NCBI GenBank assembly: GCA_009694375.1
Contig: SHVB01000001.1
Location: forward strand, 1-64,000
DNA length: 64,000 nucleotides
Direction of reading: 5' to 3'
Source of the DNA: Acidimicrobiia bacterium
GTDB taxonomy: Bacteria; Actinomycetota; Acidimicrobiia; Acidimicrobiales; VFJN01
Part shown: positions 1-7,751 of the stretch, in pieces
Layout: each line of letters begins with the position of its first letter
Position numbering within the stretch: the stretch's first letter is position 1
Made by a program: the position numbers and the translations under genes
Notes under the pieces: model-generated
Seen by the model: the letters and a program-made list of their open reading frames with translations, nothing else
Database searches by the model: none
What the model was told of the DNA's origin: nothing

Positions 1-534
1 CACCCAGTCGGCGCGTCGGCCGCGGTTCAGGGCCGCCGCACAGATGATGCCTCCGACCAGGACCAAATAGTGGTTGAGCCATGACGGCGACAGGTCCAGG
101 CCGCCGAAGCTCAGCAGCGAGAGCGCCGCGATGGCGGCGAGCGGCGGCGTCAACAGCCGTCGAGTCGTCACGAAGTAGGCGACGGGGGCGGCCAGTAGGC
201 ACAGCAGAGCCGTGACCCGGAACGGCCCGTAGGAGAAACCGAACACCTCGAAGAGAGCAAGGTACAAGGCGAGAATCGTGATACTCGGATGATCGTTGAA
301 CGGCGCCAGCATCCCGCGGAACGACCCGGACTGCCGGAGAAGCGACCAGTCGTCGCCGTTGAAGTACAGGTGGGTGCCAACCCCAAAGAGGTAGACGAAC
401 TCGACCGCGATGATGGCGACGAAGACGATCTCGACCGCGTGGGCAGCCGACCACAAACCGAGCCGCCGCGCCCGACCGACCGCCGGAAGCTCTGCCTGCC
501 CCCGTTCCTGCTGCGTGTGTCCTTTCTGCGGCAT
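1..534 (-). CDS. GT-C-like multi-pass membrane protein (N-terminal 178 residues; cut by window edge)
   Basis: The reading frame is open from the left edge to an ATG at 534, and the C-terminus lies outside the window. After a short basic N-terminus come hydrophobic segments. The first loop carries GDDW and then NDHPS, followed about 25 residues later by FSYGPFR and later by NHYLV. The same landmarks, in the same order and spacing, occur in the protein at 51130-52344 (GDDW, NDHLS, LDYTPFR, NHYIV), so the two are paralogues. An acidic pair in the first extracytoplasmic loop is typical of GT-C polyprenyl-phosphate-dependent glycosyltransferases, so a role in glycosylating a surface polymer is a reasonable inference. 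No family was confirmed. It starts 27 bases after the rsfS stop on the same strand. Confidence 0.75.
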   Translation of the reverse strand, partial: MPQKGHTQQERGQAELPAVGRARRLGLWSAAHAVEIVFVAIIAVEFVYLFGVGTHLYFNGDDWSLLRQSGSFRGMLAPFNDHPSITILALYLALFEVFGFSYGPFRVTALLCLLAAPVAYFVTTRRLLTPPLAAIAALSLLSFGGLDLSPSWLNHYLVLVGGIICAAALNRGRRADWV

Positions 535-560
535 GTGTCCTTTCCGCTGCACAGCCGCGT

Positions 561-938
561 TCAGGCGGCGGGATCGGCCCAATCGAGTCGAGGAACGTCG
601 GCCCAGAGCCGCTCGAGGTCGTAGAACTCGCGCTGCTCCTGCTGGAACACGTGCACCACAACGTCGCCGTAGTCCATGAGCACCCACGAGCGGTCGTCCA
701 AGCCCTCGATTCGCTTCGGCTTCGGGCCGGCCCCCGCATGGATTTGGAGCTCCACCTCGTCGCAGATCGCCTTCACCTGCCGCTCGTTGGTTCCACTGGC
801 GATCACAAACCAGCCACAGATCCCGAGCACCGCCGCCACCTCCAGAATCACCACATCCCGGCCTTGCTTGGCCTCGGCCGCCCGCGCCGCACGAATGGCC
901 CACTGGCGGGTCTCGTCGATGGTGGTGGACTCAGCCAG
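561..938 (-). CDS. rsfS: Ribosomal silencing factor RsfS
   Basis: RsfS binds ribosomal protein L14 and blocks subunit joining when nutrients are short. The core seen here (VVILEVAAVLGICGWFVIAS, then GTNERQVKAI and WVLMDYGDVVVHVF) is diagnostic of the family. The frame has no ATG, GTG or TTG ahead of the conserved VVILE strand until the stop codon of the upstream gene, so an ATG/GTG-only annotation truncates the first helix. A CTG at 938-936, preceded by GAGGAGA with good spacing, gives a normal 125-residue protein starting LAESTTIDE. I chose that start, which would be a rare CTG initiation. It follows the LytR_C and nadD genes in one operon, the usual nadD-rsfS context of Actinobacteria. Confidence 0.9.
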   Translation of the reverse strand: MAESTTIDETRQWAIRAARAAEAKQGRDVVILEVAAVLGICGWFVIASGTNERQVKAICDEVELQIHAGAGPKPKRIEGLDDRSWVLMDYGDVVVHVFQQEQREFYDLERLWADVPRLDWADPAA

Positions 939-947
939 GGTGTCTCC

Positions 948-2162
948 TCAGGTATCGGAACCGAGCACGACGGTCACATCGAAGGCATCGGTGGGACGAG
1001 GATCATCTACCACGACACCCGCTCCCAGCGAGTCGCGGATACGTTCCGCCGCCACTTTCATCCCGGGGCCGTGGTAGCGAATCTCCGTAACGGTGTAGCT
1101 GAACCGGTCGGCGTTGCCGGCAATCACGATCTCTGCGTTAGCGGGCACCACCAAGGGAGCCGAACGCGCCACATGATCCGCATCAGTGCTGCCATTGAGG
1201 AGTCGCACCCGCGTGCGGGCCCCTTCCACGTCGCCGGTGGGGAAAGGCACGAGGCCGGCGATCATCTCGTCCACCGTCGCCCGATCCGCCCGCAACACCG
1301 GAAAACCATAGGCATCGACGGTCTCGACGAGGGGCAGGGTCACGACCCGCGCCGGCCCATTGCCCAAGCCACGAGCAAACCGGCCGATGCCCCCATCAAC
1401 CTCACCGGGCACGACGTCAGGACGATCTGGATCAGCAGCAATGGCGGCCGCCCACGCCTCCCAGAACAACTGCTGCCGGTACATCCGAGCGAGATCGCTT
1501 TCTCCCTCGTTGCCGGCCGCCAACCACGGCCCCACCTGCTCGGGGCTCAGGGACACCGGCCCGATGGGAAACCCCTCTAGGGCGTCGGGGTTCTCCAGGG
1601 TCAGCGGCGCAACGGGGCCCACCAACTCCGCCCATCGGGCATCGTCCACCACCACCGCCTCGGAGATCCCCATGCCCAACAAGCCTTGGACACCAACCCG
1701 AACACCCGCCGCCGGGGCCTCACCGTAGGCGTAGCTCACCGAGAGGGGACGCTCATCGGCTCCGCTGCCTGCGAGAGTGGCTCCGGGCACCAACATCACC
1801 GAGCCCCCCGCGTCACCGTTGTTGAGAGCCACTACGGCGACCGAATCGAGATTGCCGTTCACCTCATGGAGCACCGCCAGCGTTGGCGTGGGGGTGACAA
1901 AGGCCTCGAACCCTGGTGCCGTTGGATCCGTCACGGTAGACACAATCCGACCCGCTTTACTCGTGCGCACGGTTTGTAGGCCCACATAGGTGAGCACCAA
2001 AGATGCCCCCACGGCCACCACCATGCACGACGAGAACACCGCCATCCAACGGCGCGACGGTCCCCGTGACGCTCGGCGCGCCGAGCGCACCCCAGTGCCG
2101 TGCTCGGGCAGTTCGAGCGCCGCCACCAGATGCGAAAGAGGATCGTCTGAAGGACCCGTCAT
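948..2162 (-). CDS. Membrane-anchored LytR C-terminal (LytR_C) domain protein
   Basis: This 404-residue protein has a short cytoplasmic N-terminus, one transmembrane helix (about residues 40-65) and a large extracytoplasmic part. The C-terminal region contains RVRLLNGSTDAD and the pattern of the LytR_C domain found at the end of LytR-CpsA-Psr proteins. The middle region, with SVMLVPGATL, resembles part of an LCP fold, but I do not see the full catalytic arginine set. The ATG at 2162 overlaps the nadD stop as ATGA, which decides the start over the ATG 36 bases upstream. Its place between nadD and rsfS matches Actinobacteria, where an LCP or LytR_C gene often sits there. A wall-related role is likely, and the exact function is unknown. 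Confidence 0.75.
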   Translation of the reverse strand: MTGPSDDPLSHLVAALELPEHGTGVRSARRASRGPSRRWMAVFSSCMVVAVGASLVLTYVGLQTVRTSKAGRIVSTVTDPTAPGFEAFVTPTPTLAVLHEVNGNLDSVAVVALNNGDAGGSVMLVPGATLAGSGADERPLSVSYAYGEAPAAGVRVGVQGLLGMGISEAVVVDDARWAELVGPVAPLTLENPDALEGFPIGPVSLSPEQVGPWLAAGNEGESDLARMYRQQLFWEAWAAAIAADPDRPDVVPGEVDGGIGRFARGLGNGPARVVTLPLVETVDAYGFPVLRADRATVDEMIAGLVPFPTGDVEGARTRVRLLNGSTDADHVARSAPLVVPANAEIVIAGNADRFSYTVTEIRYHGPGMKVAAERIRDSLGAGVVVDDPRPTDAFDVTVVLGSDT

Positions 2163-2764
2163 ACCGGGTCCTGATACAGATTGTGGGCGGATATCCACTC
2201 CACTACTTCCCGGGTGGCGAGGTAGTCGAGCGGCCGCCCGTCGCTAACACGAGCCCGAAGGTCGGTACTGGAAACTTGGAGGCCGGGAACCTCCACGCTC
2301 TCCCACCGGAACCCCTCGAGCGGGGTAACCGCAGCGGCCCCGGGACGCTCCACCACCACGATCGTGGCCTGCTCGCGCACCTCATCGAGACGCTCCCAGG
2401 TGGGCAGACCAGCCGCCGCGTCAGCCCCGAGCACCACGAAGAAGTCGTCGGTGAGGCTCTCGGCCCTCAACCTGGCCAGGGTGTCGGCCGTATACGACAG
2501 TCCACCGGCGTCGATCTCAATGCGGCTGGCCTCCAGGCCGTCCACGTCAGCCACGGCAGCTTCCACCATCGCCAATCGCTGAGCGGCTGGGCTTATGGGC
2601 CGAGTGCCGATCTTTTGCCACGGAAGGTCGTTCACCACAAGCAGAACCCGGTCGAGGCGCAGGTGATAGCGAACATTGACGGCGCACACGAGATGCCCGA
2701 CATGCGGAGGGTCAAAGGTGCCTCCGAAGATCCCAAGTCGCTCACCCAAACAGCACCGGTTCAT
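2159..2764 (-). CDS. nadD: Nicotinate-nucleotide adenylyltransferase NadD
   Basis: NadD joins nicotinate mononucleotide and ATP to form deamido-NAD in NAD synthesis. The sequence opens with MNRCCLGERLGIFGGTFDPP, which contains the nucleotidyltransferase GGTFDPPHxGH motif, and ends with the family's SSTDLRARV substrate-binding segment. A length of 201 residues is normal. The frame is open further upstream, but the ATG at 2764 places the first strand at the usual distance, so I chose it. It is first in a leftward operon with the LytR_C gene (ATGA overlap) and rsfS. In most Actinobacteria nadD follows proA directly; here the two are separated by about 7.4 kb of other genes. Confidence 0.95.
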   Translation of the reverse strand: MNRCCLGERLGIFGGTFDPPHVGHLVCAVNVRYHLRLDRVLLVVNDLPWQKIGTRPISPAAQRLAMVEAAVADVDGLEASRIEIDAGGLSYTADTLARLRAESLTDDFFVVLGADAAAGLPTWERLDEVREQATIVVVERPGAAAVTPLEGFRWESVEVPGLQVSSTDLRARVSDGRPLDYLATREVVEWISAHNLYQDPV

Positions 2765-2822
2765 ACATCGCCATCCCCGCAACCTATTCGCTCCGACGGC
2801 CTGTGCCATGGCGGCTCACTGA

Positions 2823-2836
2823 GTGACCAAGGTCAC
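2823..2836. promoter_or_regulatory. Inverted repeat between divergent nadD and sigma genes
   Basis: GTGACC-AA-GGTCAC is a perfect 6-2-6 palindrome in the 187-base intergenic region, 59 bases upstream of the nadD start and about 115 bases upstream of the sigma-factor start. It could be an operator for either gene; no bound regulator is known. Confidence 0.35.
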
Positions 2837-2951
2837 CGCCCGGCCAGGAATCCTCATCTGGCCCCCGGTGTTGTTACGAATACCCCTACGAAGGCAGTGC
2901 AAATCGATTGCCTCCGGAAGAAGCCATGCGATAACAATCGTTAGGAACGCT

Positions 2952-3782
2952 ATGACAGATTCAGTAGGTCAATACCTCAACGAAATCGGCCTGGTTCCGC
3001 TCCTCACGGCCACTGAGGAACGGGAACTCTCCCAGGTCGTAGAAGCTGGTACCGCCGCCCGAGAGGCCATCGCACAGGGCGATGACAGCGTCGAAAACCG
3101 GCGCATCGCCCGCAAGGGGACTGCCGCCAAAGACCGTTTCATCCGGGCCAACCTTCGGCTCGTGGTGTCCGTAGCCCGCCGCTACCCCCTGCCCCCCGCC
3201 ATGGAACTCCTCGATCTGGTGCAGGAGGGCAACCTGGGGCTTGAGCACGCCGTCGACAAGTTCGATTGGCGCAAGGGCTTCAAGTTCTCGACCTACGCCA
3301 CGTTCTGGATCCGGCAGGCCATCGGGAGAGCGCTTGATCAAAAGGCTTCCCTCGTGCGTCTCCCGGGGGATCGATCGGCCGGTCTGCGGGCTGCCCTTCG
3401 TCAGGTATCTGGGGATGGCGATGAACTCGACGATGAAAATGCTCGCCTCTACCGGCTCACCACCCCCACCAGCCTCGATCGCACCGTGGGTGACGACGAC
3501 GGTAGCGAACTGATGGATCTCATCGCCGACGATAAGCCTGGCCCCGAAGCCCTCGTGGTGTACGCCGAGGACCAAGCGCTCGTAGGGGACCTCCTCGACG
3601 TGCTCGACGATCGGGCCCGCAGCGCCGTAGAGCAGCGCTTTGGCCTGGCCGACGGCCGCAAACGCAGTTATCGCGAGGTGGGCGAAGACCTTGGGGTCAC
3701 CGCCGAAGCCGCCCGCCGGCTCGTGAAGCGCGCCGTCACCCTCGTGCGCGAAGAAGCCCTCGCCCGCAGCGCCGCCGCCTGA
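2952..3782 (+). CDS. Sigma-70 family RNA polymerase sigma factor, group 2, with reduced domain 3
   Basis: This is a 276-residue primary-type sigma factor. Region 1.2 is at residues 2-30 (SVGQYLNEIGLVPLLTATEE), region 2 at about 60-130 (NLRLVVSVARRY, DLVQEGNLGL, KFSTYATFWIRQAI), and region 4 at about 215-268 with the HTH SYREVGEDLGVTAEAARRL. The stretch between (131-214) lacks a recognisable domain-3 HTH of the ELGREPT/EEIA type and is acidic and short, so the protein looks like a group 2 (SigB-like) factor that has lost most of domain 3. AGGA five bases before the ATG at 2952 decides the start; the upstream open frame looks non-coding. It is transcribed divergently from nadD and ends 61 bases before aroG. 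Confidence 0.88.
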   Translation: MTDSVGQYLNEIGLVPLLTATEERELSQVVEAGTAAREAIAQGDDSVENRRIARKGTAAKDRFIRANLRLVVSVARRYPLPPAMELLDLVQEGNLGLEHAVDKFDWRKGFKFSTYATFWIRQAIGRALDQKASLVRLPGDRSAGLRAALRQVSGDGDELDDENARLYRLTTPTSLDRTVGDDDGSELMDLIADDKPGPEALVVYAEDQALVGDLLDVLDDRARSAVEQRFGLADGRKRSYREVGEDLGVTAEAARRLVKRAVTLVREEALARSAAA

Positions 3783-3843
3783 GCACCGACACCGCCAAAG
3801 AACTGGCTTTGCCTGTCCGGTCCCCACAGGGGAGGCTGGGGGT

Positions 3844-5187
3844 GTGACCACTAACTGGGCTCCCTCATCGTGGCTTGCCTACCCTGCCCGCCAGCAGCCG
3901 CTCTGGCCCGACGACGCCGCCCTAGCCGGTGTCCTCAAGCACCTCGGCACCCTTCCCCCCCTCGTGTTCGCCGGAGAAGCACGATCCCTGACCAGCGCCC
4001 TCGCTCAGGTGGCGGACGGCCGAGCCTTCCTCCTACAGGCTGGCGATTGCGCCGAATCCTTCGATGCCTTCTCCGCCGACGGCATCCGCGATCGTCTCAA
4101 GGTCATCCTGCAGATGGCCATCGTCTTGAGTTACTCCTCCGGTGTGCCCATCGTGAAGGTGGGCCGAATCGCCGGCCAGTTCGCCAAGCCTCGGTCCTCC
4201 GACACCGAGATAATCGACGGGGTCGAGTACCCCTCCTTCCGGGGTCACATCGTCAACGACATCCCCCCCACCGCTGCTGCCCGCGTGCCCGACCCTGCCC
4301 GACTCCTCCAGGCGTACCACCAATCGGCTTCCACCCTGAATCTCCTCCGGGCCTTCGTGAAGGGCGGCTTTGCCGACCTCTCGCAGGTGCACCAGTGGAA
4401 CCAGGAGTTCGTGGGCTCCAGCCGCGAGGGCCAACGCTACGAGCACCTCGCCGACGAGATCGACCGGGCCTTGCGCTTCATGCGCGCCTGCGGGATCGCG
4501 TCGGAAACACAACCCTCGCTGCACGAAGTGGATTTCTTCACCAGTCACGAGGCCCTGCTGCTCGGCTACGAAGAAGCCCTCACCCGCCAAGACTCCCTCA
4601 CGGGCCATTGGTATGACTGTTCGGCCCACATGGTCTGGATCGGGGAACGCACCCGTCAACTCGACGGTGCTCACGTGGAGTTCTTCCGGGGGATCCACAA
4701 CCCCATCGGCTGCAAAATCGGACCCACCGCCACTGCCGAAGAGGTCCTCGATCTCTGTGAGGCCCTCGACCCCCATCGAATCCCCGGCCGCCTCACCCTC
4801 ATTACCCGCATGGGCGCCGATCACATCGAAGACGGGCTCCGCCCGCTCCTGGCGGCGGTTCGCGATGCTGGTCGCAGCGTCGTGTGGGCCTGTGATCCCA
4901 TGCACGGCAACACCTTCACCGCCGCGGGGGGCCGCAAGACCCGCCACCTCGATGCGGTGCTGGCCGAGATCGGTGGCTTCTTCGCGGCCCATCAGGCCGA
5001 GGGCACCTGGCCGGGCGGGGTGCACGTCGAACTGACCGGCGACAACGTGACGGAATGCCTCGGTGGTGCCGAAGAAATCGTCGATGCCGACCTCGAGGCC
5101 CGGTACGAGACCATCTGTGATCCCCGGCTGAACGGTCGGCAGTCCGTCGACTTGGCCTTTCGGGTGAGCGAGTTGCTGAAACGATAA
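3844..5187 (+). CDS. aroG: 3-deoxy-7-phosphoheptulonate (DAHP) synthase, class II
   Basis: DAHP synthase condenses phosphoenolpyruvate with erythrose 4-phosphate, the first step of the shikimate pathway. The 447-residue length and motifs (LLQAGDCAESF, VKVGRIAGQFAKPRS, FFTSHEALLLGYE, HWYDCSAHMVWIGERTRQ, NPIGCKIGP, VWACDPMHGNT, HVELTGDNVTECLGG) are those of the plant/mycobacterial class II enzyme, with the metal-binding Cys, His, Glu and Asp residues present. It starts at a GTG with a GGGAGG sequence just upstream. It follows the sigma gene and is followed by the sulfite reductase operon, which probably has its own promoter. Confidence 0.95.
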   Translation: MTTNWAPSSWLAYPARQQPLWPDDAALAGVLKHLGTLPPLVFAGEARSLTSALAQVADGRAFLLQAGDCAESFDAFSADGIRDRLKVILQMAIVLSYSSGVPIVKVGRIAGQFAKPRSSDTEIIDGVEYPSFRGHIVNDIPPTAAARVPDPARLLQAYHQSASTLNLLRAFVKGGFADLSQVHQWNQEFVGSSREGQRYEHLADEIDRALRFMRACGIASETQPSLHEVDFFTSHEALLLGYEEALTRQDSLTGHWYDCSAHMVWIGERTRQLDGAHVEFFRGIHNPIGCKIGPTATAEEVLDLCEALDPHRIPGRLTLITRMGADHIEDGLRPLLAAVRDAGRSVVWACDPMHGNTFTAAGGRKTRHLDAVLAEIGGFFAAHQAEGTWPGGVHVELTGDNVTECLGGAEEIVDADLEARYETICDPRLNGRQSVDLAFRVSELLKR

Positions 5188-5207
5188 TTTGCGCAGGATC
5201 GGGAATG

Positions 5208-5256
5208 TTGACCGATCAAGTCAGGTTTGGGATGATTGTTGAGCGATCCACTCAGG
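5208..5256 (+). promoter_or_regulatory. Tandem 18-bp operator-like repeat and candidate promoter ahead of the sulfur operon
   Basis: Two direct copies of TTGA(C/G)CGATC(A/C)A(G/C)TCAGG lie at 5208-5225 and 5239-5256, differing at 3 of 18 positions and offset by 31 bases (about three helical turns). The first copy begins with TTGACC, which with GATGAT at 5231-5236 (17-base spacer) makes a plausible -35/-10 pair. A regulator binding both copies would straddle the -10. This is inference from position and repetition. Confidence 0.5.
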
Positions 5257-5290
5257 ATTAGACCGCGACACCCAACCCCGAAAGCCACCC

Positions 5291-7060
5291 ATGTTGCAGC
5301 GTGAGATCGACCCGGAAGCCCAGGTCGACATCGAGAAGTTTGAGACACAGTTGGCCCGGTACCTCGCCGGGGAACTCGAAGAAGACGCCTTCCGGGTGTT
5401 TCGTCTGAACAACGGAATTTACGGCCAACGCCAGGGTGGCCACCACCAAATGGTTCGGGTCAAGGTTCCCTTCGGGTCGATCAGCCCTGAGCAACTCGAC
5501 ATGTTCGCCCATCTCGCCGAGACCTACAGCCGCGGCTGGGGCCACCTCACCACACGCCAGAACATCCAGTTCCACTTCGTCGATCTCGAGCAGATTCCTG
5601 CCCTGATGCGAGACATGGCGTCGGTGGGCCTCACCTCTCGCGAGGCCTGCGGCGACACGGTGCGCAACGTGATGGGTTGCCACCTCGCCGGCGCCTGCCC
5701 CCACGAGGCCCTCGACATCAGTCCGTGGGCCGAGGCGGCGCACCAGCACTTCCTCCACAACCCACTCAGCCAGCGCCTTCCCCGCAAGTTCAAAATCAAC
5801 TTCTCCGGGTGCGAAACCGACTGTGGCCAGGCGATGTTCAACGACGTCGGAGTGATCGCCACCACCCGCACTCTCCCCGATGGCCGCCGCGAAGCCGGCT
5901 TCCGGGTGTTCATCGCCGGGGGCCTGGGGGCCAACCCGCACCCGGCGCTCGCCCTCGAAGAGTTCACCGCCCGCGAAGACCTGCTGATCACCCTCGAGTC
6001 CGTCCTGCGGGTGTTCTCCAATCACGGCAACCGCGACAACAAACTTCGCGCCCGCATGAAGTGGCTGGTGGACACCATGGGTTGGGAAGACCTGCAGGCC
6101 CGTGTCCTGAAGGAACGCAAACTCCTCCTCGCATCCTCCTCCTGGCCCGGCGGCATCCCCGAAAGCGTCCAGCAACACGGCGATGCCCCCGCTGGTCTCG
6201 GCCAGGGCGTCACCCCCACCCCCGTCGGGCAGGGCACGCCGGTCACCCTCAGTCGCCGCGACCCTTACCAGGCCTGGGACGATGCCAACGTGGTGCGCGG
6301 CGTGGCCAAGGGCACGGTTTCGGCGGTGGCCTACGCCCGCCTCGGCGATGTGACCACCGACCAACTGCGAGCCCTCGCTTCCATCCAGCGGGAACTCCGC
6401 GCCGACGTGCGCATCACCAACCGCCAGAACCTGGTGTTCCGCGACCTCACGGAGGCCCAACTTCCCATCTTGCACCAGCGCCTCGCCGCCATTGGCATGG
6501 ACAAACCCGGGGCCGAGTTGGCCCGGGATGTCGTGGCCTGCCCCGGTGCCGACACCTGCAACCTTGCCGTCACCCAGAGCCGCGGGTTGGCTGACGCCAT
6601 CGGTGTGGCCCTGGAGGCCGCGGGACTCGCCGAGGTGGATGGGATCCGCACGAATATTTCGGGCTGCACCAATAGTTGCGGTCAGCACCACATCTCCGAC
6701 ATCGGCTTCTTCGGGGCTGAACGCCGGGCCCACGGACAGTCGGCGCCGGGTTACCAGTTGCTGCTCGGCGGCTATGTGGGCCAAGAAAAAATTCACTTCG
6801 GGCAAAAGGCCTTGCGGCTGCCGGCTAAAAACGCGCCGGAGGCCGTGGTGCGAGTAGTACAGCGCTTCAACGATGAGCGCAACGCGGGTGAGGTATTCCG
6901 CTCCTGGGTCGACCGTGTCGGTGGCGTTACCGCCATCGCCGACGGGCTCCGCGACCTTGATGAGTTCCCCACCCCCGAGGACGGCCCGGAGTACTACGTG
7001 GATTATGACGAGACGGGCCCCTACGTCGCCGAGGTGGGCGACTCGGAGTGTGCGACATGA
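5291..7060 (+). CDS. Siroheme-dependent sulfite (nitrite) reductase
   Basis: This enzyme makes the six-electron reduction of sulfite to sulfide or nitrite to ammonia using siroheme coupled to a [4Fe-4S] cluster. The 589-residue protein has the two-fold repeat of the family: ferredoxin-like half-domains at about 45-110 and 335-400 and siroheme-binding halves after each. The C-terminal half has C417-X5-C423 and C459-X3-C463. The N-terminal half also has a complete set, C130-X5-C136 and C174-X3-C178, whereas typical family members keep only one. Overlap by ATGA with the APS reductase gene argues for sulfite as the substrate. Redox partner (probably ferredoxin) genes are not in the window. Confidence 0.92.
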   Translation: MLQREIDPEAQVDIEKFETQLARYLAGELEEDAFRVFRLNNGIYGQRQGGHHQMVRVKVPFGSISPEQLDMFAHLAETYSRGWGHLTTRQNIQFHFVDLEQIPALMRDMASVGLTSREACGDTVRNVMGCHLAGACPHEALDISPWAEAAHQHFLHNPLSQRLPRKFKINFSGCETDCGQAMFNDVGVIATTRTLPDGRREAGFRVFIAGGLGANPHPALALEEFTAREDLLITLESVLRVFSNHGNRDNKLRARMKWLVDTMGWEDLQARVLKERKLLLASSSWPGGIPESVQQHGDAPAGLGQGVTPTPVGQGTPVTLSRRDPYQAWDDANVVRGVAKGTVSAVAYARLGDVTTDQLRALASIQRELRADVRITNRQNLVFRDLTEAQLPILHQRLAAIGMDKPGAELARDVVACPGADTCNLAVTQSRGLADAIGVALEAAGLAEVDGIRTNISGCTNSCGQHHISDIGFFGAERRAHGQSAPGYQLLLGGYVGQEKIHFGQKALRLPAKNAPEAVVRVVQRFNDERNAGEVFRSWVDRVGGVTAIADGLRDLDEFPTPEDGPEYYVDYDETGPYVAEVGDSECAT

Positions 7061-7734
7061 GCACGATGCTCGAGGTGAACCACTTCAGCGATGGGGAGCT
7101 GGCCGCACTCAACCGCCGGTTCGAGCGCCTGCCGGCAGCCCAAATCATCCAGTGGGCCGTCGATAGCTTCGCCCCCCATCTGAGCCTGAGCACCTCCATG
7201 AACGATGCCGTGCTGATCGATCTGGCTACCAAGGTGCACCCAGGTATTGAGGTCGTGTTCATCGACACCGGCTACCACTTCCCCGAGACACTCGAAACTG
7301 TTGAGACGGTGCGCCGGCGCTACGGCCTAAACCTGCGCATCATGACCGTCCCCCACCACGCCGAAGAACTCTGGCGGGTGGACCCGGAGAACTGCTGCTC
7401 GGCGGTGAAAGTGGGTCAACTCGACCGAGCCCTCGAAGGAAAAGCGGCGTGGATGAGCGGCCTGCGAAGAGAAGAAGCACCCACTCGGGGGGAGGCCCCG
7501 ATCGTCGTCCGCGACCTGCGTGGCCTCGTGAAGGTGAACCCACTCGCGACCTGGACCGCGATGGATGTGGAGAACTACATCGCTGAGCACGATGTGCCGG
7601 TGAACACCCTCAAGGCGAAGGGCTACCTGTCCATCGGCTGCCAACCCTGCACCTCGATACCCACCGACCCCGAGGACCCCCGCTCCGGGCGATGGGCCGG
7701 GGCCGGCAAGACGGAGTGCGGCCTGCACGACTGA
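7057..7734 (+). CDS. cysH: Assimilatory adenylyl-sulfate (APS) reductase
   Basis: It reduces adenylyl-sulfate to sulfite, supplying the substrate of the enzyme encoded just upstream. The paired cysteines C113-C114 and C195-X2-C198 are the [4Fe-4S] ligands that mark APS-type rather than PAPS-type reductases. The catalytic cysteine is in the C-terminal ECGLHD (C221). SLSTSMND and VFIDTGYHFPET form the nucleotide-binding region. The ATG at 7057 overlaps the previous stop as ATGA, giving 225 residues, so the genes are translationally coupled. Sulfate adenylyltransferase genes are not seen nearby. Confidence 0.94.
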   Translation: MSTMLEVNHFSDGELAALNRRFERLPAAQIIQWAVDSFAPHLSLSTSMNDAVLIDLATKVHPGIEVVFIDTGYHFPETLETVETVRRRYGLNLRIMTVPHHAEELWRVDPENCCSAVKVGQLDRALEGKAAWMSGLRREEAPTRGEAPIVVRDLRGLVKVNPLATWTAMDVENYIAEHDVPVNTLKAKGYLSIGCQPCTSIPTDPEDPRSGRWAGAGKTECGLHD

Positions 7735-7751
7735 TCGCCCCCGTACCCCGC

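Noticed and set aside
4033-5025. Long open frame antisense to DAHP synthase
   Set aside because: Same reason: GC-rich shadow of a well-conserved gene.
5258-6805. Long open frame antisense to the sulfite reductase gene
   Set aside because: It mirrors the codon bias of the real gene; its translation is Gly/His/Val-rich with no motif, while the sense frame has all family signatures.
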